From Chrysomallon squamiferum (lineage: Eukaryota; Mollusca; Gastropoda; Neomphalida; Peltospiridae), in the NCBI GenBank assembly GCA_012295275.1, contig CM022666.1:955001-980000 (forward strand): a DNA stretch of 25,000 bases, in the 5' to 3' direction. The translations under genes and the position numbers were made by a program. The notes under the pieces are model-generated. The model had not been told where the DNA came from, searched no databases, and saw nothing but the letters and a program-made list of their open reading frames with translations. Shown here one piece after another: positions 1 through 10,358 of this stretch (its first letter is position 1; every line of letters starts with the position of its first letter).

Positions 1-289
1 AAATTAAAATGTTTGATAATTGAACTTCATTTCTCTGACTTTCTCTCTCTTTCTCTCTGTGTGTCTCTCTATACCTCATTTCATTTTCTTTCTATCCCTT
101 TGTCCCTCCATGTCTAAAACGATCTTCATTCTTTTTTTTATTTCACTCACACATAACTTACACACATTACCACATATTCTGATTCTTTAGAGAAACTGTT
201 TGTTTCAAAACATGAAACATATTTATTCTTGTCTTTCTGACTGCCTGTCTGTCCATCTTCTAAACAGAAATTTTATTTTTCTGTCCTAT
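1..289. repeat. Degenerate pyrimidine-rich low-complexity tract
   Basis: The + strand is rich in C and T, with short imperfect CT, GT and CTGT runs (for example around 40-75 and 235-250) separated by T-rich sequence. It looks like a decayed CT/CTGT microsatellite similar in kind to the intact one at 3027-3175. No coding potential or structured element is visible. Confidence 0.6.
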
Positions 290-655
290 GTCAAGGTTGT
301 TGCTGTCTTTGTTTGGCTTCTTTCTTCATGTACTGGAGGTTTGAGCTTTGACTCAAAAATGCTTTACTAATTTTGCAATAGTCAACTGACAAGTTTGCTC
401 TATCTCATTTACTGAGGTCTCATCTCTTTACACCATCAGTTTGTCGTTTGGTAAATTGGCTGTAATGTCCCTGGGGAGCACTTGGAATATCAAATATTAC
501 TCTGTTTTTACAACTGGCAGAAATATGGTACCCATGTTTGAAGTACTTTGTGTGTGCTGGGACACTAACATTAATGTACATGAACTCAGGCCAAATTAGA
601 ATCAATGGACTCCTGTGTGTGTTATCTAGAAATGTAGCGTCACGATTTGGCTTTT
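290..655. other. Repeat-poor island, candidate regulatory sequence
   Basis: This stretch lacks simple repeats and is less AT-biased than its surroundings. It contains TCCCTGGGGA at 468-477, an exact fit to the palindromic TCCCNNGGGA core recognised by EBF/COE factors, and an AATAT-CAA-ATATT dyad shortly after it. An open frame of 79 codons runs through it on the minus strand (420-659), but it has no recognisable domain and its composition follows the AT-rich DNA, so I do not call it a gene. Function as a conserved enhancer is inference; it could simply be unique intergenic sequence. Confidence 0.3.
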
Positions 656-2336
656 TCAATATTTGTATTTATTTGTTTGTTATTAATTATCTGCAAATTT
701 CATATGAATGAAGAGATGATGAAGAGATTAGTAACCCAAAAGACAACAACAAAAAAAAAAAAAAAAAAAAAAAAATATATATATAAAAAATTATTGTAAT
801 AAGAAAATAAGAAAAAAGAGATAGAATTTATGTGACAGGTTTGTATGTGAAATGAGATAACATTTTGCAGTTATGACTTTGATGATGTGATTGTGATTAT
901 AGGTTTTGTCTCAGCATCTGTTGTATATAGGAAATGTTTGTTATTTTGTTTTAAATTTATTTCCATTTATCTTTATTTTTTCATTATTATTTCATTTTAT
1001 TTATTTTTTTTGAAATAAATAGAAACAAGATAAATAAAGAAATAAATAAAAAATGTACTAAATTAATTTAAAAAAACCCAAAAAACAGTGATCTTGTTCA
1101 TTTTAAATAAAATTAACATCATTATTATTATTATTTTTTTTTTTTCTATATTGTAATACAGTTTGGATTTAAGGTAAATAACAATTTAAAAATTAAAGGT
1201 TTATCAGAAAAGCTAAAGTTGTTTTTTTTTTTTTTTTTTTTATTTTCAAGCTAAATTAGTCATCTCCAATAGTATTGTTATTTTATTTTTTTTTCAATTA
1301 TAGACCATCAGATGTTTAAAGCAAACTATCATAGATTATTAAGTGAAAATCAAACACAGAGGCTTGTAAAGCAGTGTTTATTGAGCACAGCATTGAGATC
1401 CATATTGTGTCTTTAATGAGATGCAATTAAATCTGACACAGGCAACAAGAAAATCTTTATGGAAAAACATTTTAGCATTGATGTAATTGTTAACTGTTTT
1501 GAAGAAACAAATGTGATTTGTTTGGGTAACATGGCAGTATTAATGATAATTATTGATAAAGGGATAAAATAGATTCAATGCACACTGACAAAATAAGAAA
1601 AGAAAAGAGAAGAAAAGAAAAAGAAACACAACAAAGAAAACCAATGATGAAGCATAAATACCTAACTGTTGAGCAACTTTCATTTTAATTTCACACCTTC
1701 CAGCAGACAGGAGAAAATATAACTCCATAAACCACCAGTTGTAAGGAAATGGCTTCACAAATTAAATTAAGATAAATAAATAAATAAATAAAAACAAATA
1801 TTAATACAAAAAATAGAATACCAAAATATACATATAAAATAAATAAATAACGAAAAAAAGTTACAAACCTTGCAGATATGCACCAGAAAAGACCTTTTTA
1901 TATTGCATGTTGTTGTCGAAAAAGTGAATTATAACTTTCTATTTTTTTACAAACAAAACAAATTAAGGAAATGTTTTTCAAAAAGAACCGGAAGGAACTT
2001 TGGTTGTTTTTTCTGTAGTAATAAAATAAAAGGTATGTATGCACTGACATTCAAAGTCTTCCATTGTGTTAATACAGAAAAATGAACAACAATGCCATTT
2101 TGCATCACGGCTCAAGCATGGGTAAATAATTTATGTTTACGCTTCATTGAATATGTCAGTTTGCTTCTCTTTAAAATGGATTTGCTTGTTATGTCTTGTG
2201 CAAATAACTGCTACAGCTGTGGAAATATTTAAAATTTGTTATAAGAAGTGGAATCTTGAGAATTGTACAGAAACTATTTAAAACATTCCTGTCATGGTAT
2301 TAACAAACAGCTATATTAATTTTGTTTATTTTTGTT
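656..2336. other. AT-rich non-coding stretch with homopolymers
   Basis: AT-rich DNA without a supported gene. It holds a 25-base poly-A run followed by a short TA tract (751-784), a 20-base poly-T (1222-1241), scattered AAAT runs near 1005-1050, and an (ATAA)n tract at 1772-1793. The part at 1310-1560 is less repetitive but shows no motif I can name. Short open frames here (1540-1758 minus, 1870-2085 plus) have low-complexity translations and no family resemblance. The 25-base poly-A could be the tail of an old retrotransposed copy, but I see no element body upstream of it. Confidence 0.6.
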
Positions 2337-2745
2337 AGCCAGTAATAAAGTTTGGTAATAATGTTGCAAGCTTGTGGGGATGCTTGAAGGGTCACTGAAG
2401 CTTAGCAGTTTGCTAATAATTAAGTTTGATAGTAATATAGAATGTTTGGATGTACATGTACACGAAGGTTAGTGAAACCTAGCAGTTTGCTAATAATTAA
2501 GTTTGATAGTAATATAGAATGTTTGGATGTACATGTACACGGAGGTTAGTGAAACCTAGCAGTTTGCTAATAATTAAGTTTGATAGTAATATAGCATGTT
2601 TGGATGTACATGAAGGTTAGTGAAACCTAGCAGTTTCTAATAATTAAGTTTCATGGTAATACAGCATGTTTGGCTATGCAAAATGGTCACTGAAATCTAG
2701 CAGTTTGCTAATAATAAAGTTTAACAGTAACATAGCATGCTATAA
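2337..2745. repeat. 77-base tandem repeat, about 5.5 copies
   Basis: Repeat units are anchored on AGCAGTTTGCTAATAA at about 2404, 2481, 2558, 2629 and 2699, giving spacings of 77, 77, 71 and 70 bases. A degenerate partial unit lies upstream from 2337. The two shorter spacings reflect loss of a TGTACA step and other small deletions. Central units contain the 12-base palindrome TGTACATGTACA and a small dyad AGGTT-AGTGA-AACCT. The central copies are nearly identical and the outer ones diverged, the usual picture for unequal exchange. No protein is encoded. Confidence 0.92.
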
Positions 2746-3175
<430 letters not shown>

Positions 3176-3490
3176 ATTGCCCGTATTCCAAACACACCAA
3201 TAAAACAAAACTCATTCAGAATGGCTTGAAATAATTACCCATTTTCCTCGTAACAGAGTTCACACAAGACGACACAACCCAATCACCTATTGATTGACCT
3301 GAAAAATCTTACTGTACCAATTTACAGGATCAGTAGATATATTATGTGTTACACTGATGTCTTTAGTCCACCTGATTGCTTGTAATCTATTGATTGGGTT
3401 ACTAACGAAACAAGGATGTGGCCTCTTAGTGTATTTTTTTTTAATAGATTCTCTTATCTTGTATTGATTGAGCTGTCAACTAAGAATCTT
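3176..3490. other. Island with clustered TGATTG motifs
   Basis: TGATTG occurs at 3291, 3373, 3391 and 3475, and its complement CAATCA at 3280. CTATTGATTG is repeated exactly at 3287-3296 and 3387-3396, 100 bases apart. AACCCAATCA (3276-3285) and TGATTGGGTT (3391-3400) form a perfect 10-base inverted repeat. The last TGATTG is followed by AGCTGTCA, reminiscent of paired PBX and MEIS half-sites. TGATTG also equals an inverted CCAAT-type core, so NF-Y-like binding is an alternative. Regulatory function is inference. Confidence 0.3.
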
Positions 3491-5329
3491 AAATAATTGA
3501 AGAAATAAAGTGTTTTTTTTTTTTTAATTCTCAGTCTTGATAATGACCCATTAACACAGTTTGTTTTGAGGAGAGTTGAATGTTGTAATAATTGTTCAGA
3601 ATTGTTGTTCCAGTCCCATATTGGAGGTGTTTGGGTTTTTTAAAAATTATTATTATTATTATTATTATTTTTTTATTTATTTTTTTTTTATTATTTTTTT
3701 TTACAAACTTTAATTTAAAAAACCCAAAAATAAAACATTACTTAGGTGAAATAAATAAAAATCACAAGATTGTTAAATGCATTATAAAAAGTTTTAAAAA
3801 ATAAAAATATCTATGATTATTTCATCTTTTTTGTTTTTCCTTCATATATTTGGTTAGGCTGAATAACCAGTCAAACAATTTCAAAATAGAGTTAATTTTT
3901 TTAAATATAAGATATGAAATATAATTCTTGTATTCCACAATCTGAAAAATTCCAGTCCCAGGCATTTCTCAACAAGTATTGTGATTTCTTTTCTTCATTT
4001 TTTCTAATCACAAAAAAATTATTTACTTGCTGAATTTCAAACAGGTGAAAAAAACAACAACAAAAACAAAAACAAAAGAGTTAAAAATAAGATATCAAAT
4101 GAGTTCTTACACCTCTATGTAGCCATAATCACAAACACGGTTTTGTGTGGTTTTTCTTTAAAACTTGTAATTATACACTTAGCTAGTGAAAAATTGACAC
4201 TGACAGCTTAGAAATGAAACTAAGTGGAAACAACTTGCAACAAAGGTTGAAAGACTGTGAAGAATTTTTCTTCAGTCACTGGAATCATAAAAAAAAAGTA
4301 GCAAAAAGAAAATGCTATAGGGGAAAATTTCCCAGTTGTATTGTTCATATGAAATTAAAATATTTTTTTCCCCACTTTGAATTGTCTCTGATGTTTTAAA
4401 AGTTCTTGATATTTTTGTCAGTTTTCTGTCACAACTGAGAAGTAATTTATTTTACTCAGTATTGCATCTGCATTATGTCATCATATTAAAAAAAAAATGT
4501 TATGAATAGTAATAGTAATGATACAAAAATGAAGTAACGACCAGCAAGGAAAAAACATGATAAATGTAAAAATATATTGTAGAAGTCTGTTTTATTGTAG
4601 TAACTCTGGATACAAAATGTCATTATATGAAGTGATACTATTATAAGATGAAAACAAAAACGTTATAGCACAGTAGCATTATTTCTGAATTTGTCATATT
4701 GAGGGATAGGATGATAAATAAAAAAGATTTAAAATATTGATTTATATTTGCAGTAAAATAAAAATATTTTTTTCTTAAAAAGGATAAAAAGTTTGAGAGA
4801 AAGAATGTTAGAAAAAAAGATGATAAAAGAGAAATTTTGAAAGAATAAAATAGTTTGAAACAAGGATATTGATCTTGTTGTTGGCTCTATATATATTTAA
4901 ATTTTATATTAAATTAATAAATTATTGCTCTAAAAAATCTATTTGCCTGTATGTGTTTGTACATAACTTGCAATCTGCCGCATGATCATTTCATGTGTGT
5001 CTATCAGCATCCATAATTGATGACACATACAGAGCAATATATGTATTAATGGTCTCCAGTTTGCTATGTGATATCTATATAAATATTATTACACATTCCT
5101 GTCTTCAAAACAGTGAACAGATTCGTCCATTCTTGAAATGTTTTCACAGAGATTCATTCTCCTGTCACCAGTGTTAGTCTTAATTTCATCTCATCAAGAA
5201 TGAAACACGGACCATATATCGCCACACTACTAGATAGATATTGGATTACAGGCTTCAGTGTTTGATAGTTGACTGACATTTATAAGTCTGGACAGTAGGA
5301 AAAAAACCACCAACAAATTATGGCAGTTA
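3491..5329. other. AT-rich stretch with no supported gene
   Basis: Nothing coding is supported. Simple repeats are an (ATT)n tract at 3646-3669 followed by T-rich DNA to about 3705, many short A and T runs, and a TA-rich segment near 4890-4925. The part at about 4940-5230 is less repetitive. The open frames at 4214-4399 and 4995-5177 (both plus) are 60-61 codons, lack recognisable domains, and are within what AT-biased random sequence produces. Confidence 0.55.
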
Positions 5330-6160
5330 ATTGTGAAGTATGTTGTTGCCCGTGGCCTTTCCAATAATCCAGGATGAAGTGAAAGTTTTTGTGTGAGCTG
5401 AGAACTGAGAGTCACACCTCTTAGTGCTGGTATATGTGAGTGTGTGTGTGTGTGTACACAGAACATTGTGCCAAGTGAACTGAGATAATGGCTGTATCAA
5501 CTGATAGAGCTAACATCATAATGGATGGGATAATAATGTACGTGTGTGTGTGCCTTTCCCCACTTGTTACGTCTCTGGATTAAAGCACTTGTAGCTGTAA
5601 GACCGCTGAAAAGTCCACTGTCGGAAGAAGAAAAACAAAACACTGCCACCGCTGCTGCCAGCACTGACTGATCAGTCTTTAACTGCAGCCCACTCTGCGA
5701 TGTTGTCTTTTCAATATCTCTTTACCGTGCAACCTGTCAAAGTTTGACTCGGAGTCTCAGCGCTGATTGCAGTCCATCCAGGATATCTCATCCGTCGCAG
5801 GATAATCAGCACTCGGCTGGTTTGATAATGTATCACACTTCCTCTGCTCGTTCCACTCTTCTCTGATATTTGTCTAAATTGTTTTTGTTTTTTTCATTCC
5901 TGTGCGATTTCTCACTCTCAGATCTGTCAAATTGTTTAACAAGATCCTTTGGGTTTTTGGTCTCATTACTTCCGCACCAGTGCCTGTCTGGTTATTAAGT
6001 TTTCATAATACGCAGACATGCTTGTTTCGAACATGGAATTACGAAAAATAGATTGCAATGGATACCGTGGGATCATGGATTTACTTTTGATGGATTTCAG
6101 GCGACCTCCGGCACCATGTTCTTGTTCAGAAATGTTGCATACATGTCTTGGGTAGGTTAA
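5330..6160. promoter_or_regulatory. Most GC-rich island; candidate promoter or 5' exon
   Basis: Base composition shifts clearly toward GC from about 5330, most strongly at 5540-5860 and 6060-6155, with CG dinucleotides that are rare elsewhere in the window. It contains three compact dyads: GACTGATCAGTC (5666-5677), GACTC-G-GAGTC (5746-5756) and TCAGCGCTGA (5757-5766), the last two directly adjacent. A GT-rich tract lies at 5437-5454. The island ends at a donor-like GTAGGT near 6152 followed by poly-A. This could be a promoter plus first exon, or a conserved enhancer. No TATA box, initiator or protein family can be assigned with confidence. Confidence 0.3.
6018..6155 (+). other. Small open frame with donor-like end (possible first coding exon)
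   Basis: An ATG at 6018 opens a frame of 45 codons ending in TAG at 6153-6155, with an in-frame TAA four codons upstream of the ATG. The stop lies inside GG-GTAGGT, so if GT at 6152 were a splice donor the exon would end at 6151 in the middle of a glycine codon and the stop would be intronic. A second ATG at 6115 in another frame has a better initiation context (GGCACC before it) and also reads into the donor. The predicted peptide has a Cys- and Pro-containing C-terminal part (RRPPAPCSCSEMLHTC) but matches no family I know. A chance open frame is quite likely. Confidence 0.12.
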
Positions 6161-6253
6161 TTTAAAAAAAAAAAAAACTTTTTAACTTGAATGTTTATAG
6201 TTTTACTGCAGATAGGAAAAAAAATTAATTAAAAAATTATAACAAAATTTCTC

Positions 6254-6285
<32 letters not shown>

Positions 6286-6984
6286 TTTTAAATATATAAA
6301 ACAATAAATTTATGAATTTGTTTCTGTTATTGTTGAAATTTTAATGATTATTTTCTTACCTGAGGAGTAAGGTGTCACAAGAGTTGATTGAATTGTTTTA
6401 TCTTGTGTCTAGTATTGTTGTGGCTGAGGTATATACTGTACTGTTTATGGGAAGGTACATATAGAAAATAGCTTACTGTTTTTTGTGTACTTTTCTGGTC
6501 TTGTATTATCATTATAAATTTATGTAACAGATTTCTTGTATTAGTGCTCTCAGTTTTACGAATTGTTGAGGTCCTCAAATAGAAATTACTTTCTTTTTAT
6601 TTTTTCAGACTAATTACTATTTAACTGTTTAACGTCAAAATAAAATAAAAATGTAACAATTTTTTTGTCTTCATTTTGTATTAACTTTTTGTTTCTGGAA
6701 TTTCAGTATTTCATTCATTAGGATGTTTAATACATTTATGAAATGTATCTAATTTGTAAAGGACTAATCTGAAAAAGAAAAGACCAAGATGATAAAAACC
6801 ATCCACTTTGGTTAATTAAAGACATCAGTATCTTTATTTTCCATTAATTGTCAGGATCCATATAGATTTCACATGCTGTGTTATAATTAATATCTTTATT
6901 ACTAATGAACAAACTGATACAGTTTAGAAGAAAACATCTTGTTTTTCCTGGTAGTAGTACACATTCATCAACAGAAATATTTTA
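6161..6984. other. AT-rich stretch with GT microsatellite
   Basis: AT-rich DNA with a poly-A run near 6166-6178 and a (GT)n tract at 6253-6287. The 6360-6560 segment is less repetitive. The minus-strand open frame at 6375-6578 (67 codons) has no recognisable features. Nothing else is supported. Confidence 0.6.
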
Positions 6985-7225
6985 TATTTCTACACACACT
7001 TACACCCCACACACACAAAGGCACACATACATACAGACATTCACAAACATGCAGCGCAGGCTAATTTAAACAGACACACATACAGACACAGGCATACACA
7101 GGTTTGCTTAATGAAACTATAGAATAAAAAATAAAATTGGCTATTGGATGTACACACATATATACACATACTACATATTATATACAAATACTCACATATA
7201 AACATATGTACACACACACATCTAA

Positions 7226-7266
<41 letters not shown>
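6985..7266. repeat. CA-rich region ending in (CA)n
   Basis: Short ACAC-type runs mixed with ACAT and ACAG steps fill 6985-7090 and 7150-7225, followed by a nearly pure (CA)n tract at 7227-7266. The Cys/Val-rich minus-strand frame at 7041-7343 is a translation of this repeat, not a gene. It sits just upstream of the composite tandem repeat at 7300. Confidence 0.93.
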
Positions 7267-7267
<1 letters not shown>

Positions 7268-7720
7268 TTAACAAAATTCCAGTGTGAAGGAGGGAAGGAG
7301 TGATACAGAGAGCAAGAAAAGAAAGAATACAGTAGTAAAACAAAATCTAGTGGTGATGTTAAGTATCTAGATAATGGCAAGTACACTCATGTTTGTGGTC
7401 ACTGATTATGGATAGATAGAAGGATAGATAGAAGGATAGACAGATGGAAAGATAAGCTGAGAGGCAGAGTATTTGTCAGTTAAAATAAAAAAATAAAAAA
7501 ATAAAAAATACATAATAAAATTTCTAGTAATGATCTGGATGTTGACAAACAGTTTGTGATTATTGATTATGGATAGAGATACATAGGTAAATAAACAGAG
7601 AAAAAAAAAAGAAAATGAGGAATATAATAGTAAAAAATCCCATGTTAAATATCTGGATGTCAGCAAGTGAACTGCTTTTGGTCATTGATTATGGATAGAC
7701 AGATAGATAGATAGATATGA

Positions 7721-7724
<4 letters not shown>

Positions 7725-7765
<41 letters not shown>
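7725..7765. repeat. (GT)n microsatellite
   Basis: A pure GT tract of about 40 bases inside the third copy of the composite repeat, directly after a GATA run. Confidence 0.97.
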
Positions 7766-7770
<5 letters not shown>

Positions 7771-7895
7771 AAGGAAAAGAAAATGAGGAATATAATAAGA
7801 AAAAAACTTATGGTGATGTTAAGTATCTGTGTGTCAGCAAAACTGCTAAACTGCTTTAGGTTATTGATTATGGATAGACAGATAGGTGTGAGTGT

Positions 7896-7898
<3 letters not shown>

Positions 7899-7950
<52 letters not shown>
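7899..7950. repeat. (GA)n microsatellite
   Basis: A pure GA tract of about 52 bases inside the fourth copy of the composite repeat, at the position occupied by GATA/GT in the third copy. Confidence 0.97.
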
Positions 7951-7951
<1 letters not shown>

Positions 7952-8175
7952 CAAATTAAATTAAGAAAAAGAAACACTTTAATAAGAAGAACTCTAGTGG
8001 TGATGTTAAAGTATCTGGATATCAGGAAGTAAATTGTTTTTGTTCATTGATTATTTTTGGATAGGTTCAAATATTTGTAAACAGAGATTAAAATAAGAAA
8101 AAGAAAAGAAAGAATATAATAGTAAAAAATCTAGTGTGTGGAAGTAAACTATTGTTTGTGGTCATTGATTATGTC

Positions 8176-8740
8176 AGCAGTCTGTACATATTGAAAACAT
8201 ATTAACCTAATTTTCTCATGCACTTCAGAAAGCTGTTGTATATTTAACAATGTTTAAAACCAGAACACAAATTTTACATAGAAAAATCAATATTTAAAAT
8301 AATAATAATGTAAAAAAAAATGATTTTAATACAATTCTTTGCTGTGTTGTTATAAAAAAAACCTTTGAAAATATAATCGAAATAAACAATAAACAATAAA
8401 AAGACCATTAAAAATAAAATAAAATCAATAAAATTAATACAAAAGATAAAGATAAAAAAAAAATGAACAAATATAAATAATAAAACTAAATGAATGAAAA
8501 TAATAAATAACTGAAAAAATAAAACAGACAAATAAGCTGATAAAAAAAAAAACTGATGATGAAGGAAAGAAAGAAAAGAGAAAATGAATGTGTGTGTTTC
8601 TTTCTTTCTTTCTCTTTCTCTTCTTCTGAGTTTTTTTTTTAATCTTTTTTCATTTTTTTTTTTTCAATATCTCCTCATTCATTTTATGATGTTAACGTGA
8701 TAAAAACTGTGAAAAAAAAAAAAAAAAAAAAAATGCAGTA
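8176..8740. other. A-rich low-complexity block with TTTC and poly-A tracts
   Basis: From about 8275 to 8580 the + strand is almost all A and T with A runs. A TTTC/CTTT tract follows at 8597-8627, T runs at 8631-8665, and a 22-base poly-A at 8712-8733. The minus-strand frame at 8274-8531 encodes a Phe/Ile/Leu string that merely reflects T-rich DNA. No feature beyond low complexity. Confidence 0.75.
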
Positions 8741-8960
8741 AAAACCACCTTCCATAACTGATTTGTTTAAAACGTGTTCACACCGAGGTGATCTTCGGAG
8801 TGTGCCGTTCATGCAATCATATCATTCAAATAGAGTCAGGTAGAGATAAACTGTTGCACAAAACCATCTGTTACATGTATTGACCTTATCTTTTTTGTGT
8901 CTTGTCAAATGAGTTTTACATAACTGAATTGATTCATCTTGGGAATATCTTCACTACATT
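8741..8960. other. Short repeat-poor island with bulged hairpin
   Basis: A unique-looking stretch with CG dinucleotides. CACACCGA (8779-8786) can pair with TCGG-AG-TGTG (8795-8804), giving a stem of 4+4 pairs with a two-base bulge and an eight-base loop. It could be a small regulatory element; there is no evidence that it is transcribed. Confidence 0.22.
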
Positions 8961-8999
8961 ATCTGATACATTTATAATGTTAGTAAGTAAAATATTAAT

Positions 9000-9130
9000 T
9001 ATTCTACTACTATTACAACTACCACTAACACCTCCTCTGCTGCTACTGCTGCTGCTACTACTACTACATTATTACTACTACAACTGCCAAAATGACTGCT
9101 AATACTACAGCTAATGCCACTACAGCTTTA

Positions 9131-9165
<35 letters not shown>

Positions 9166-9200
9166 GACTACTACCACTGTTAGTAATCCTACTAATAATA
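9000..9200. repeat. CTA/CTG trinucleotide-rich region
   Basis: Imperfect CTG and CTA triplets at 9030-9075 are followed by interrupted CTA-like triplets and a nearly pure (CTA)n tract at 9131-9173. The Leu-rich plus-strand frame ending at 9102 is a translation of these triplets. Confidence 0.93.
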
Positions 9201-9401
9201 TGTTGATGATAAAAATAAAATCATTATTACCTTACAAATACATATGAACAGATACAACAAAGATTGCTCAAAATTCCATCTGTTATACTGTAGCTGTTAT
9301 TTCATATATTTCATAACTTGTCTGCTTATTTTTCACATTAAAACAACTACTGGTAATCATTGCAATATTTCAGGGGGAAGTCAGAAAAACAGCAACAAAA
9401 A

Positions 9402-9496
9402 ATTTAATAATAATAATAATAATTATTATAATAAAAGTAATAATAATAATAATAATAGTAATGATAAAAAAAAATAATAATAGCAATAATAATAGG
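9402..9496. repeat. (AAT)n imperfect microsatellite
   Basis: Two AAT clusters at about 9402-9433 and 9440-9480, with AGTAAT and GATAAA interruptions, then further AAT to 9496. The Asn-rich frame 9244-9477 is a by-product. Confidence 0.93.
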
Positions 9497-10358
9497 TGGA
9501 TAATAAAAATGAATAAATAAATAAAAATCAAGAAAAATTATATTATTACAGATCTAGATGGTTTGTCAGCTTCTGTGAGATTTCAAAAATATCTGAAAAT
9601 TAGATTAGAGATTTGGAAGATTTTTTGTATATACATATTTGAATAGAATTCAGAGAAGCAATGTATTTGAGTAAGAATGGTATATCACATAATAATAATA
9701 ATATGTTAGTCTAGTTTTTCATTGAGGTCCTGTTAAATTACAAAGCCTTTGCAAATAAAACTGAAAACTAAGTAAAGTCGTGATCCTTCACATGTAGATT
9801 GTACATGCTTACTGATATAAAGGTCATGATGCTTATCCTTGTGGTTCTTGAATATTCATCACAGAAAACTTAACACATTATTGACATCTAAAGCGGAATG
9901 ACGGACACTGAAGTCAAATGTTCTTTCACCAAAATAAAAGTTTTCACATATTATGTCTTGCTAGGATATTGATAAATGAATTTTTATTTTTTATTTTTTT
10001 GGCTTTACAGTTTGAAAAAGGTTAAGTCAGACAAATGAAAGACCTCAAGGGCAAATGAAAATACTGTCAACATTTTTTTTAATATTTAAATCTGCTGGGA
10101 TTTTTTAATTTTTTTTTTTTTTTATTAGAAACTGGCTTCCAGAAATAAATAAAATAGTAAGGCAGAAGTATAGACAGTGTATTTAATAAATTAATGTTTT
10201 GTTCCTAGTATACACTTTGATCCATGGTTCCATAGCATCATGCTTACATAAGAAATTTAAAGTAGTAATAATAAATAGCTGAAACATCAGTTTTCATGAC
10301 TGGTTTAAATTTTGTTGATTCTACAAGTTGTGTGCTGCATATTAAAAAATTCAGGTTA
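9497..10358. other. AT-rich unique stretch, nothing supported
   Basis: This stretch lies between the AAT tract and the 72-base repeat. The 9540-9960 segment is fairly free of simple repeats apart from a short (AAT)n at 9690-9703. T runs occur at 10071-10080 and 10106-10124. I see no gene, RNA or palindrome worth naming. Confidence 0.5.

Larger units (their letters stand above)
7300..8175. repeat. Composite tandem repeat with a different microsatellite per copy
   Basis: Six copies are anchored by ATTGATTATGGATAG or close variants at about 7401, 7562, 7684, 7863, 8046 and 8164. Each copy has an A-rich part (GAATATAATAGTAAAAAATC type), then GGTGATGTTAAGTATCTGGAT with a CAGCAAGT-like follow-on, then GGTCATTGATTATGGATAGA. 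After this anchor the copies differ: GATA/GGATA (7411-7446), a short ATACATAGG segment, GATA plus (GT)n (7694-7765), (GA)n (7899-7950), and two copies with little or no expansion. Copy spacing therefore varies from 118 to 183 bases. No protein is encoded. Confidence 0.9.

Noticed and set aside
751-784. Poly-A followed by TA repeats as a retroposon tail
   Set aside because: No element body, promoter boxes or flanking target duplication could be recognised upstream.
7041-7343. 100-codon Cys/Val-rich minus-strand frame
   Set aside because: Translation of the CA-rich tract; no domain, and the sequence tracks the microsatellite.
8274-8531. 85-codon hydrophobic minus-strand frame resembling a membrane protein
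   Set aside because: Phe/Ile/Leu composition follows from an almost pure A/T block; no start context, neighbours or family resemblance.
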